Under the pieces are notes generated by a model that was not told the origin of the DNA, searched no databases, and saw only the letters and a program-made list of their open reading frames with translations. Shown one piece after another: positions 37,127-48,408 of a stretch of 64,000 bases of DNA (position 1 is its first letter; the number at the start of each line of letters is the position of its first letter). Location of the stretch: the NCBI RefSeq assembly GCF_009932335.1, contig NZ_BLJF01000001.1:372001-436000 (forward strand), in the 5' to 3' direction. The stretch is from Pseudomonas asiatica. Lineage in GTDB: Bacteria; Pseudomonadota; Gammaproteobacteria; Pseudomonadales; Pseudomonadaceae. Made by a program: the position numbers and the translations under genes.

Positions 37127-37843
37127 GTGACACCCGCAATGCCTCACCAGGGCGCCGCCGGCATCGCCACCGCCGTCGCCGAAAGCGTGCAATACCAAGG
37201 CCGCAAGACTGCCCGCCAGGGCAGCGAGCAGCGTCGCCAACTGATCCTCGATGCCGCCATGCGCATTGTCGTGCGCGATGGCGTACGCGGTGTGCGCCAT
37301 CGCGCCGTCGCCGCCGAGGCCGGTGTGCCATTGTCGGCCACCACCTACTACTTCAAGGATATCGAGGACCTGCTCACCGATACCTTTGCCCAGTACGTCG
37401 AACGCAGCGCCGCCTATATGGCCAAGCTGTGGGCCAATACCGAGGTGGTGTTGCGCCAGTTGCTGGCCCAGGGTGACGGCAGCCCGCAGGCGCGGGCACG
37501 TCTGGCTGACGAGGTAGCACGCATGACTGCCGACTACGTGCAGCGACAGTTGCTGAACCGCCGTGATTTTCTGATGGCCGAGCAGGCCTTCCGCCAGGAG
37601 GCGCTACTGTGCCCGCGCCTGGCTCAACTGGTGTGCGCCCATGAACAGATCCTGCTGCATGGCACCCGCCAATTGCTGCAGGTGGTGGGCTCGCAACAAC
37701 CGGAACAGGACGCCCAAATGTTGACGGCGATTATCGAGCAGATGGAATATCAGGGCCTGCTCAAGGATGCGAACGCGCAAGCCGATGGGCAGATGCTCGC
37801 TATGCTTAGCCGATACCTGCAGCTGGTGCTTGCATCGGCCTGA
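37127..37843 (+). CDS. TetR family transcriptional regulator
   Basis: A 238-residue regulator. After a ~30-residue leader the HTH domain reads RRQLILDAAMRIVVRDG ... RHRAVAAEAGVPLSATTYYF, and the C-terminal half is a helical ligand-binding domain. GTG 37127 is chosen because gaggt lies about 7 bp upstream; ATG 37139 is four codons later but lacks a ribosome-binding site at proper spacing. Its target is unknown. The next gene, 29 bp downstream, encodes a lipoprotein. Confidence 0.88.
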   Translation: MTPAMPHQGAAGIATAVAESVQYQGRKTARQGSEQRRQLILDAAMRIVVRDGVRGVRHRAVAAEAGVPLSATTYYFKDIEDLLTDTFAQYVERSAAYMAKLWANTEVVLRQLLAQGDGSPQARARLADEVARMTADYVQRQLLNRRDFLMAEQAFRQEALLCPRLAQLVCAHEQILLHGTRQLLQVVGSQQPEQDAQMLTAIIEQMEYQGLLKDANAQADGQMLAMLSRYLQLVLASA

Positions 37844-37872
37844 GCCGAGACTGACTTTTCAAGGAGAACCTG

Positions 37873-38421
37873 ATGAAAGCCTGGCGTGTGGTGTTGTTGA
37901 CTCTGTCATTCCTGCTGCTGGGCGGTTGTCTGGTGACCTTCCACGAGCCCTTGCCTAGCAACCAGGCGGCGCCCAAGGCCCTGCTCGGCAAGTGGAGCAG
38001 CAAGGACGCCTGGGGCGAGCCGCTGAAGTTGGTGATCAGCCGTAGCGGCGGTGATGCCTACAAGGCGGTGGCCACGGCCAAAGGCAAGGCCCCTGAGGAA
38101 TACGTGTTCACCGTGTCGCGCCACGGCAACCGCTGGTACCTGTCGGCTGGCGTGCCGAAGCGCCTGGGTGGCAATTTCCTGATCGGCGGTTTCGATATCG
38201 TCGATGGCAAGGAACTGGTGGTCTACAACCTGGATGTCGAGCAGGTGCAGCAGGCGGTGGACAAGAAGGAGCTGACCGGGCGCAGCACCGAAGTGCCGGA
38301 AGACAACGGCGACGGCGTGCTGATCGACAGCCCGTCGGCGCGGGTGCTGGCGTACCTGGACGACCCGGCCAACTCCGACCTGTTCGTTGAAGTGGCGCGG
38401 TTCCAGCGCTCCGGCAAGTAA
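37873..38421 (+). CDS. Conserved lipoprotein
   Basis: A 182-residue protein with a lipoprotein signal peptide (RVVLLTLSFLLLGGC); the lipidated residue would be Cys19. A beta-rich body follows (LLGKWSSKDAWGEPLKL, YVFTVSRHGNRWYLS). aaggag precedes the ATG. A homologous lipoprotein appears to occupy this place next to the TetR gene in other Pseudomonas; its function is not known to me. A REP pair follows it. Confidence 0.82.
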   Translation: MKAWRVVLLTLSFLLLGGCLVTFHEPLPSNQAAPKALLGKWSSKDAWGEPLKLVISRSGGDAYKAVATAKGKAPEEYVFTVSRHGNRWYLSAGVPKRLGGNFLIGGFDIVDGKELVVYNLDVEQVQQAVDKKELTGRSTEVPEDNGDGVLIDSPSARVLAYLDDPANSDLFVEVARFQRSGK

Positions 38422-38423
38422 AT

Positions 38424-38534
38424 ACCTGTGCCGGCCTCTTCGCGGGCTTGCCCGCTCCCACAGGTACAACGCTGCTCTCGACTGTGGCGCCCCTCCTGTG
38501 GGAGCGGGCGAGCCCGCGAAGAGGCCGGTACAGG
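38424..38534. repeat. REP pair (BIME), gcgggcttgcccgctccca type
   Basis: acctgtgccggcctcttcgc then gggcttgcccgctccca on the left, with the full complement (gtgggagcgggcgagcccgc ... gaggccggtacagg) on the right: a near-perfect palindrome of about 40-bp arms. Confidence 0.9.
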
Positions 38535-38560
38535 TTTCTTGTACTAGAAAGGAGTCCCCG

Positions 38561-39838
38561 GTGGACGAATACCAGCAAACCATCCGTGCCCTGTCCGACC
38601 GCATCGTTGCGGCACAGACCCCGATCCGGGTTCTGGACGCGGTGAAGTGGGACGACAACATCCGCCAGGGTTTCCTCAAGGCCAAGGGCAAGGAGCCGCC
38701 GGCCGTCGACCGTGCCTACTACCAGTCGCGCCCGCTGGCGTTCGACTCCAGCGCGGTCAAGGCCGAGTTCCAGGGCATCGAGCGCGACATCATTCGCCAG
38801 CTCGGCCAGTTCAACCCGGTCGGGCAGATCATGAAGCGCATGTGCCGCGAATACCGCATGGTGGTGCGCATGCTCGAAGCGCGTGGCACCGAGGATTTCG
38901 GGCTGATCTCCCAGGAACTGTACGGCGCTGCCTCGGATGCCTTCCACGCTGGTGATCCGACCCTGGCCGACCTCGGCCTGATGCTGTCGGACTACCTGAA
39001 CAACATCGATGGCCGTGGCGACCTCAAGGACGAGCCGAAGAACCTCACTGCCAAGGAAGCCGTGGAAATCCTCCAGCACCGGTTGAACAAGGTATTCGGC
39101 GAGGCCGAGGAGACCATCCGTGTGTTCGAGTCCGACGGTATCGTCGCCGATGCCGCGGCCGGGGCCGACTACATCAAGGTGCGTGCCGACGCCATGTTCA
39201 ACTCCCGTGACGTGCGCGCCCTGGAGGTGCACGAAGGGCTGGTGCATGTCGGCACCACGCTCAACGGCCTGAACCAGCCGATCTGTACCTTCCTGGCCAA
39301 GGGCCCGCCCTCGTCGACGGTGACCCAGGAAGGCCTGGCCATCCTCATGGAGGTGATCGCCTTCGCCTCCTACCCCAGCCGCCTGCGCAAGCTCACCAAC
39401 CGCACCCGCGCCATCCACATGGTCGAGGAGGGTGCCGATTTCATGCAGATCTACAACTTCTTCCGCGAGCAGGGGTTCGAGATGGCGCAGAGCTACAGCA
39501 ACGCCAGCCGTGTGTTCCGCGGGTCGGTGCCCAATGGCCTGCCATTTACCAAGGACTTGTCCTACCTCAAAGGCTTCATCATGGTTTACAACTACATTCA
39601 GTTGGCCGTGAAGAAGGGCAAGCTCGAACAGATCCCGTTGCTGTTCTGTGGCAAGACCACCCTGGAAGACATGCGTACCCTGCGACAGCTGGTCGAGGAA
39701 GGCCTGGTCGAGCCGCCCAAGTACCTGCCCGAGCAGTTCCGCGACCTCAATGCGCTGTCGGCCTGGATGTGCTTCTCCAACTTCCTCAACCACCTGAGCC
39801 TGGACCGTATTGAAGCCGATTACGCGAACATTCTCTGA
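38561..39838 (+). CDS. DUF1704 / flavohemoglobin-expression-modulating QEGLA protein
   Basis: A 425-residue soluble protein. The motif TVTQEGLAILMEVIAF gives the QEGLA family its name, and upstream there is HEGLVHVGTTLNG, which resembles a metallopeptidase HExxH helix with the Glu-Gly order changed. The family may be hydrolytic. The family name reflects an effect on flavohemoglobin expression; I cannot confirm that role here. GTG 38561 is used because aaggag lies 6 bp upstream. The downstream hydrolase gene overlaps its 3' end. Confidence 0.85.
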   Translation: MDEYQQTIRALSDRIVAAQTPIRVLDAVKWDDNIRQGFLKAKGKEPPAVDRAYYQSRPLAFDSSAVKAEFQGIERDIIRQLGQFNPVGQIMKRMCREYRMVVRMLEARGTEDFGLISQELYGAASDAFHAGDPTLADLGLMLSDYLNNIDGRGDLKDEPKNLTAKEAVEILQHRLNKVFGEAEETIRVFESDGIVADAAAGADYIKVRADAMFNSRDVRALEVHEGLVHVGTTLNGLNQPICTFLAKGPPSSTVTQEGLAILMEVIAFASYPSRLRKLTNRTRAIHMVEEGADFMQIYNFFREQGFEMAQSYSNASRVFRGSVPNGLPFTKDLSYLKGFIMVYNYIQLAVKKGKLEQIPLLFCGKTTLEDMRTLRQLVEEGLVEPPKYLPEQFRDLNALSAWMCFSNFLNHLSLDRIEADYANIL

Positions 39839-40733
39839 GTGCTGCCGCCTGCTGGCCCTGGGTTTGATCCTGCTGGGCCTGGGCGGTTGCAGCAGCCTGC
39901 TGTTCTATCCCGAGCGCGGCCAGCCGTTCACGCCCGAGCGGGCCAGGCTCGAGTACCGCGATGTCACCCTGACCACTGCTGATGGCATCCGCCTGCACGG
40001 CTGGTGGTTGCCGGCCAAGGCCGGGGTCGAGGTCAAGGGCACGGTGTTGCACCTGCACGGCAATGGCGGCAACCTGTCCGGGCACCTGGGCGGCAGCTAC
40101 TGGCTGCCGGAGCAGGGCTACCAGGTGTTGATGATCGATTACCGCGGCTATGGCCTGTCCCAGGGCGAGCCGAGCCTGCCCGAGGTGTACCAGGACATCG
40201 CCGCGGCCATGGCCTGGCTGGAGCAGGCGCCCGAGGTCAAGGGCAAGCCGCTGGTGCTGCTGGGGCAGAGCCTTGGCGGGGCCATGGCCATTCACTACCT
40301 GGCGGCCCACCCGGAGCAGCGCCAGCTTTTCAGTGCTTTGGTATTCGACGGTGTGCCGGCCAGTTACCGTGCGGTCGGGCGCTTTGCCCTCAGCACCTCG
40401 TGGATGACCTGGCCGCTGCAGGTGCCGCTGTCGTGGCTGGTGCCGGACGGTGACAGCGCGATCCGCTCGATCAAACAACTGAGCAGCCCGCCCAAGCTGT
40501 TCTTCCACAGCATCGACGATACCCTGGTGCCGATGGACAACGGCATCCGCCTGTACCAGCACGCGCCAGCGCCGCGGGTGCTGCAACTGACCCGTGGTGG
40601 CCACGTGCAGACCTTCGCCGACCCGACCTGGCGCCAGGTCATGCTGCGTTTTCTTGACGACCCCAGCCATTTCAACGGCCTGCGGCGGCTGGCCGAAGTG
40701 CCCAATTACCCTGACGAGAAGAACAAGCAATGA
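39810..40733 (+). CDS. Lipoprotein alpha/beta hydrolase
   Basis: A 307-residue protein. A lipoprotein-type signal (LLALGLILLGLGGC, lipid Cys27) precedes an alpha/beta-hydrolase domain with oxyanion-region HLHGNGGN, nucleophile elbow GQSLGG, acid segment HSIDDTLVP and catalytic His in TRGGHVQTF. The best start that keeps the whole signal peptide is TTG 39810, which overlaps the QEGLA gene by 29 bp. No ATG is available before the signal sequence, so translational coupling is likely. The substrate is unknown. Confidence 0.85.
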   Translation: MKPITRTFSECCRLLALGLILLGLGGCSSLLFYPERGQPFTPERARLEYRDVTLTTADGIRLHGWWLPAKAGVEVKGTVLHLHGNGGNLSGHLGGSYWLPEQGYQVLMIDYRGYGLSQGEPSLPEVYQDIAAAMAWLEQAPEVKGKPLVLLGQSLGGAMAIHYLAAHPEQRQLFSALVFDGVPASYRAVGRFALSTSWMTWPLQVPLSWLVPDGDSAIRSIKQLSSPPKLFFHSIDDTLVPMDNGIRLYQHAPAPRVLQLTRGGHVQTFADPTWRQVMLRFLDDPSHFNGLRRLAEVPNYPDEKNKQ

Positions 40734-41056
40734 GTGAAGAACGCAACGCCATCCCGCTGATCCTGACCGGTGTCGGCAGCATCATCGTGACGGTGGGGGC
40801 CTTGTGGTACTACGGTTACCTGCATTTCGCCAAGCCCGAAGATGCCCTGTTGCTGCAGGACTTCACCATGCTCAAGACCATCCCCGGCGAGGACTACAAG
40901 GTCTCGCTGGACCCGGCACCACAAATGGCCCAGTGCGTCGACGGCGTGTTGGTGCTGTTCGATACCCAGCAGAAAGGCCTGACAGGGGTGCTGGTGGACA
41001 ACCGCAAGCGTGCTGTGCGTTGCATGGGCGAGGAAACGCCGCAGCAGGTGCAGTGA
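40730..41056 (+). CDS. Small single-span membrane protein
   Basis: A 108-residue protein with one N-terminal hydrophobic span (IPLILTGVGSIIVTVGALWYYGYL) and a ~75-residue soluble tail. It overlaps the hydrolase stop by 4 bp (ATGA), placing it in the same operon. I do not recognise a family with an assigned function. Confidence 0.75.
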   Translation: MSEERNAIPLILTGVGSIIVTVGALWYYGYLHFAKPEDALLLQDFTMLKTIPGEDYKVSLDPAPQMAQCVDGVLVLFDTQQKGLTGVLVDNRKRAVRCMGEETPQQVQ

Positions 41057-41071
41057 GCCATTATCTCTGCT

Positions 41072-41166
41072 GCCTGTGCTGGCCCTTTCGCGGCTGAAGC
41101 CGCTCCTACAGGGACCGCACCAGTCCCTGTGGGAGCAGCTTCAGCCGCGAAAGGGCCAGCACAGGC
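41072..41166. repeat. REP pair (BIME), ttcgcggctgaagccgctcc type
   Basis: ctgtgctggccctttcgcgg then ctgaagccgctcctacaggg on the left, and gggagcagcttcagccgcga then aagggccagcacag on the right. This is a fifth sequence subtype in the window. Confidence 0.85.
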
Positions 41167-41197
41167 AAAAGAAAGCCCCGCTTCGATCGCGGGGCTT
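41166..41197 (-). terminator. Intrinsic terminator of the OmpA-lipoprotein gene
   Basis: Read on the minus strand, aagccccgc and gcggggctt form a perfect 9-bp stem with a 7-nt loop and run into ttctttt. It lies 20 bp after the stop codon of the minus-strand gene. Confidence 0.88.
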
Positions 41198-41217
41198 GTC
41201 AGTTCAGCTAGCCAGCC

Positions 41218-42009
41218 TTACTGCTGTACCTGGCTCACAGAGCGAGGTGCCACCGGCTGGTTGTCGTTGGAGATGGTCACCTCCACCCGGCGGTTCTGCG
41301 CACGCCCCGAATTGCTCGAGTTGTCCGCGACCGGGTACTCCTTGCCATAGCCCTGGGCGACGATGCGCGCTGGGTCGACGCCAGCACGTACCAGTGCCAT
41401 GCGTACGCTGTTGGCGCGGCGCTCCGACAGGCCCTGGTTGTAGTTGGCCGAGCCGACGCTGTCGGTGTAACCCTCGACGATCACCTTGCGTTCCGGGTTT
41501 TCCTGGAGGAATTGCGCCAGCTTGGTGACGTTCGGGTAGGCGTTGCTCTTGAGTTCGGCCTTGTTGAAGTCGAACAGCACGTCTCCGAAGGTGACCAGCG
41601 TGCCGCGGTCGGTCTGCTTGGCGTTGAGGCTGTCCTGCAGCTTGGCGATCTGTGCGTCGCGTGCGTCAAGCTTGGCCTGGGCGCGCTGGGCCGAAGCGTT
41701 CTTCAGTTCGCTTTCGGCAGTGCGCAGGGCGATGGTCTGCTTGGCCACTTCGACGCGCTGGTTGGTCAGGTAGGCCAATTGGTCGACCTTCTTCTCGTCT
41801 TCACGGTCCATGTAGGCCTTGTCGGCCTTGTTCAGCCAGTCCTGGGCGTCCTTGGTCTCCAGCGCCGCAACCTTGCTCGATTGCGGGTCGCTCTGCAGCG
41901 AGGAGAAGTTGGTGCGGGCCGATTCGAGGTTGGCGTTAGGGTCGTGCGAGCAGGCGGCAAGGCCGACGCTCAGGGCCAGCAGGGCGGGAATCATGACGTA
42001 GTTGCGCAT
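41218..42009 (-). CDS. lptF: OmpA-family outer-membrane lipoprotein (LptF-like)
   Basis: A 263-residue protein with lipobox ALSVGLAAC (Cys20), a coiled-coil region (ETKDAQDWLNKADKAYMDRED ... AQRAQAKLDARDAQIAKLQD) and a C-terminal OmpA-like peptidoglycan-binding domain (DVLFDFNKAELKS, EGYTDSVGSANYNQGLSERR, GYGKEYPVADN). It anchors the outer membrane to peptidoglycan. The start at 42009 has agga 8 bp upstream; 42018 has none at usable spacing. The order with the following DUF4398 gene matches lptF (PA3692)-PA3691 of P. aeruginosa, which is in the AlgU envelope-stress regulon; the symbol is by synteny. Confidence 0.85.
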   Translation of the reverse strand: MRNYVMIPALLALSVGLAACSHDPNANLESARTNFSSLQSDPQSSKVAALETKDAQDWLNKADKAYMDREDEKKVDQLAYLTNQRVEVAKQTIALRTAESELKNASAQRAQAKLDARDAQIAKLQDSLNAKQTDRGTLVTFGDVLFDFNKAELKSNAYPNVTKLAQFLQENPERKVIVEGYTDSVGSANYNQGLSERRANSVRMALVRAGVDPARIVAQGYGKEYPVADNSSNSGRAQNRRVEVTISNDNQPVAPRSVSQVQQ

Positions 42010-42059
42010 AGTGTTCATCCTTTGATCGTGTGCGAAGACCGAGGTGGGCAGGGCAGGGC

Positions 42060-42473
42060 TCACTGAGCGCTGCGCAGGCCTTCCTCACGTACGTCCTGAA
42101 CGCCCTGGCGGGCATCCTGCACGGCCTTCTGGGCCTTGGCCGCCTGGGCCTTGCGTTCGGCGAGGCGGGCGTCCCACTCGGCCTGTTCGGCCAGGCGCCT
42201 GGCGTCGTCGTACTTCTTGTCATGCATGGCGATCTCGGCCTGCTTGAACTTGTCCTGTGCCGCTTTCATTTCAACGGCGGCGAACTCGGTGCCGCCAGCG
42301 CTGACGGCGGAGTTCACGGCGGACTGGGTGACTGCATACTGCTCGGTGGGCGGGTTGCCGGCACAGCCAGCCAGGACCAGGCTGCTGCCCAAGGCCAGCG
42401 CTGCCAGCTTGAACCCGCGCACATGAGTGGATGAGGGTTTGTAGATGCGGGTGTTCTTGGTGGTCAGTTCCAT
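42060..42473 (-). CDS. DUF4398 lipoprotein (PA3691-like)
   Basis: A 137-residue lipoprotein with lipobox LVLAGC (Cys37) after an unusually long, basic N-region (MELTTKNTRIYKPSSTHVRGFK). A helical DUF4398 domain rich in Ala, Lys, Glu and Gln follows (AAQDKFKQAEIAMHDKKYDDARRL). aggag lies 7 bp before ATG 42473. It is first in a two-gene operon with the OmpA-like lipoprotein 50 bp downstream. The pair probably acts in envelope stabilisation. Confidence 0.85.
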   Translation of the reverse strand: MELTTKNTRIYKPSSTHVRGFKLAALALGSSLVLAGCAGNPPTEQYAVTQSAVNSAVSAGGTEFAAVEMKAAQDKFKQAEIAMHDKKYDDARRLAEQAEWDARLAERKAQAAKAQKAVQDARQGVQDVREEGLRSAQ

Positions 42474-42597
42474 TGGATCACTCCTGTTTACGACATTGTC
42501 CGTAGCAGTCCATCGCTCGTTCCCTGACACGTGCGCGCGCTTCAGCTCAACGGTGCACAACGGCAGGTGTGCAGGGTTTTAGCGTGATGGCTATCGG

Positions 42598-42626
42598 CTG
42601 TGACTGACGCATTTTTCGGATAGTTC
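42598..42626 (-). promoter_or_regulatory. Possible AlgU (sigma-22)-like promoter
   Basis: On the minus strand gaacta (42626-42621) resembles the AlgU -35 gaactt, and 17 bp later tcacag is a poor match to the -10 tctga. The placement upstream of a PA3691/lptF-like operon is suggestive, but the -10 is weak. Confidence 0.25.
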
Positions 42627-42646
42627 AGAAAAATTTGATCCTGTCT

Positions 42647-42908
42647 GGGGTTTGTGGCGTCTGGGAGATCGAGCGCCGCCCCCGCGGCGCTTCGCAGCGC
42701 AAGGCTGCTCCTACATCTGTTTCGGGCCAATTATTCCTGTGAGGTTTGTGCGCGAACGCTTTGGCGCATGGCTCGATATCGCGTTGTACGAACAAGACGG
42801 TCGCGTGCACTGGCACAGGCGTGACTGGCCCGAGACAGATGTAGGAGCAGCCTTGCGCTGCGAAGCGCCGCGCGGGCGGCGCTTGATATCACAGGCGCTG
42901 CAAACCCC
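42647..42908. repeat. Large inverted repeat with REP core and 96-bp unique centre
   Basis: The arms 42647-42729 and 42826-42908 are of equal length (83 nt) and mostly complementary. They include the REP-like segment aaggctgctcctacatctgt / acagatgtaggagcagcctt and extend outward to ggggtttg / caaacccc and inward to cgggcca / tggcccg. The 96-bp centre is not REP-like. The arms are about twice the length of an ordinary REP unit in this window. Confidence 0.75.
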
Positions 42909-42924
42909 ACGTCCTACCCATTAG

Positions 42925-43266
42925 CTATTCGCTGTCGGCTGCTGGGTTGCTCAGGGCGTGCAGATGCTGTCGCGACAGTGACAGAAAGCGCGGAGTAGGG
43001 CCGATGTCCTCGTACAGCGGGTCGCCTTCCTCGTCGGTGGCAATGACCTGGCGGCCTTGCACATAGGGGAAGCTGGCCTCCAGTTCCTCGAGGGCTGCCG
43101 CGACCAGCTCTCCGAGCAGTTCCTCGGCGGTGCGCTTGGGGTACATGTCGATCAGCGCGGCCAGGCGCGCTTCGGACTCAAGGTCCAGATGCAGGACATG
43201 GCCCGTGGGGCTGAGGGTACCGGCGGCATTCTGTTCCCAGTGCTGGGCGAGTTCACGGATTTTCAT
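42925..43266 (-). CDS. Conserved hypothetical protein
   Basis: A 113-residue acidic soluble protein starting MKIRELAQHWEQNAAG. It contains AALIDMYPKRTAEELLGELVAAALEELE, which suggests a ribbon-helix-helix-like or helical segment, and ends in a low-complexity tail. agaggt precedes the ATG at 43266; the longer open frame upstream lacks a site. It is divergent from ppc, a position I believe is conserved in Pseudomonas. Function unknown. Confidence 0.75.
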   Translation of the reverse strand: MKIRELAQHWEQNAAGTLSPTGHVLHLDLESEARLAALIDMYPKRTAEELLGELVAAALEELEASFPYVQGRQVIATDEEGDPLYEDIGPTPRFLSLSRQHLHALSNPAADSE

Positions 43267-43466
43267 GCTGACCTCTGTTGACGCCTGAAAGGGCTGCAAT
43301 GCATGGGAGTGTCGTGCTTTCACTTTAGTTTGCTTTGGCCGATCACGGCTTGCCATCGGCGCCTGGCTGTGGGCACTCTTGGAGCGAATACCGCGCTCCC
43401 ACAGGGGATCGCGTAAAGGCTGAAAAAGGGATGCAATGCGCCAGAGCCGCGCCGGAGAGAGGGCCA

Positions 43467-47002
<3,536 letters not shown>

Positions 47003-47021
47003 TCCAGCGCCTGACGCACCT

Positions 47022-47056
47022 CGACAACGGCCCGCTTGCGGGCCGTTGTCGTTTTT
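47022..47056 (+). terminator. Intrinsic terminator of adk
   Basis: gacaacggccc and gggccgttgtc form an 11-bp perfect stem around gcttgc, followed by gttttt, 20 bp after the adk stop. Confidence 0.93.
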
Positions 47057-47076
47057 GGCCCTGTTGCCACATGCGA

Positions 47077-47200
47077 TCCCTGTAGGAGCGGCCTTGTGTC
47101 GCGATGGGGCGCGCAGCGGCCCCAAAAAACTTAGCTTCGCCGCGAAAATTGCAGGGGCCGCTTTGCGGCCCATCGCGACACAAGGCCGCTCCTACAGGGA
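47077..47200. repeat. REP pair (BIME), gtaggagcggccttgtgtcg type
   Basis: ccctgtaggagcggccttgt then gtcgcgatggggcgcgcagc on the left and the complement on the right ending in ccgctcctacaggg. Located between adk and tsaB. Confidence 0.88.
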
Positions 47201-47275
47201 CGGCGCCAGCCGAGCGGGCAATGGCCGCACAGCGGCCCCTTGCGGACACAACGCCGCGGCTGCTCTATACTGCCG

Positions 47276-47281
47276 CTCTTT
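47276..47281 (+). promoter_or_regulatory. Candidate -10 box of tsaB
   Basis: tatact, 27 bp upstream of the tsaB ATG. No clear -35 is visible. Confidence 0.4.
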
Positions 47282-47308
47282 TCCCCCTAGTACCTGGATA
47301 CCCGTTCG

Positions 47309-47983
47309 ATGACCACCCTGCTGGCCCTGGATACCGCTACCGAAGCCTGTTCCGTCGCACTGCTGCATGACGGCAAGGTAACCAGCCATTACGAGGTGAT
47401 CCCGCGCATGCATGCCCAGAAGCTGCTGCCGATGATCAAGCAGCTGCTGGCCGAATCCGGCGTGGCGCTGAATGCGCTGGATGCCATCGCCTTTGGCCGT
47501 GGCCCGGGCGCTTTCACCGGCGTGCGCATTGCCATCGGGGTGGTCCAGGGCCTGGCCTTCGCACTGGAGCGCCCGGTTTTGCCGGTGTCCAACCTGGCCG
47601 CACTGGCCCAGGGCGCGCTGCGTGAACACGGTGTACAGCAAGTGGCGGCCGCCATTGATGCGCGCATGGATGAAGTGTATTGGGGCTGCTACCAGGCCGC
47701 CGAAGGTGAAATGCGCCTGGTCGGCCAGGAGGCAGTGCTGCCGCCCGAGCAGGTGGCGCTGCCGGTGGGCAGCGCTGGCGAGTGGTTCGGCGCCGGTACC
47801 GGTTGGGGCTATGCCGAGCGCCTGGCGGTGCAGGTGGCCGCCAGCAATGCCAGTGCCTTGCCCAACGCCCTTGACATCCTCAGCCTGGCCAGCTTTGCCT
47901 GGGCACGCGGCGAGGCGATCGTTGCCGAACAGGCGCAACCGGTCTACCTGCGCGATAATGTAGCGACACCCAAGAAGCGCTGA
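47309..47983 (+). CDS. tsaB: tRNA threonylcarbamoyladenosine biosynthesis protein TsaB
   Basis: A 224-residue protein of the ASKHA fold (ALDTATEACSVALLHDGK, GRGPGAFTGVRIAIGVVQGLAF). With TsaD and TsaE it installs the threonylcarbamoyl group on A37 of ANN-decoding tRNAs. It is essential in most bacteria. The position after adk is the usual Pseudomonas arrangement. Confidence 0.96.
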   Translation: MTTLLALDTATEACSVALLHDGKVTSHYEVIPRMHAQKLLPMIKQLLAESGVALNALDAIAFGRGPGAFTGVRIAIGVVQGLAFALERPVLPVSNLAALAQGALREHGVQQVAAAIDARMDEVYWGCYQAAEGEMRLVGQEAVLPPEQVALPVGSAGEWFGAGTGWGYAERLAVQVAASNASALPNALDILSLASFAWARGEAIVAEQAQPVYLRDNVATPKKR

Positions 47984-48114
47984 GTGTTGTTCGTCGGTTA
48001 TCGCCGATGACACTAAAACCTTTTGCGCGATCTGTGGTCCAGTTATCACTCGAGCATTAGCGATGGAACCCTGATGCTGCTAGATTGCCATCATTGGTTC
48101 TGAGTGCTCATGCC

Positions 48115-48405
48115 ATGCGTATCGACGGTTTCTCATCACAGTCCTATCCGATCAAGCGCACGCCGCGCAAGGCAGCTGTGCGTGACGAGGCCATCGATGA
48201 TGCCGAGGTGATCGAGGAGGTCGAGACCGCCCCTCAGGAAACCACCGCTCGCCGCCGCAGTGGTGGCCTGCCAGCACGCCAGCAGGACATGATCTTCCCC
48301 CGCGCCCGTGACCGCCGCACCGCTACCGCATTGGCCAGCTACCTGAGCACTGCCGGTTTTACCGACTGGGACATGGAAGTACTGGGGCTCGACCTGTACA
48401 TTTAG
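48115..48405 (+). CDS. Conserved small hypothetical protein
   Basis: A 96-residue protein. The N-terminal half is polar and charged (a run of Asp/Glu at about 24-40), followed by the basic RRRSGGLPARQQDMIFPRARDRR and a hydrophobic C-terminus (TALASYLSTAGFTDWDMEVLGLDLYI). ATG 48115 is a reasonable start, although no strong ribosome-binding site precedes it. It ends 3 bp before the DUF72 gene, so the two are likely cotranscribed. Function unknown. Confidence 0.7.
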   Translation: MRIDGFSSQSYPIKRTPRKAAVRDEAIDDAEVIEEVETAPQETTARRRSGGLPARQQDMIFPRARDRRTATALASYLSTAGFTDWDMEVLGLDLYI

Positions 48406-48408
48406 TGG

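Larger units (their letters stand above)
42474..42924. other. Non-coding region upstream of the lptF operon
   Basis: 451 bp. It holds the promoter region of the minus-strand lipoprotein operon and a large inverted repeat with 83-bp arms (42647-42729 and 42826-42908). Short ORFs on both strands encode the same WPETDVGAALRCEAPRGRR peptide, which is the expected by-product of the inverted repeat rather than a gene. Confidence 0.7.

Noticed and set aside
42652..42924. Small ORFs on both strands encoding WPETDVGAALRCEAPRGRR
   Set aside because: The identical peptide on both strands is generated by the inverted repeat, not by selection for a protein.
43372..43413. A further REP upstream of ppc
   Set aside because: Only a partial half-unit (cgctcccacaggggatcgcg) without an inverted partner; too eroded to list as an element.
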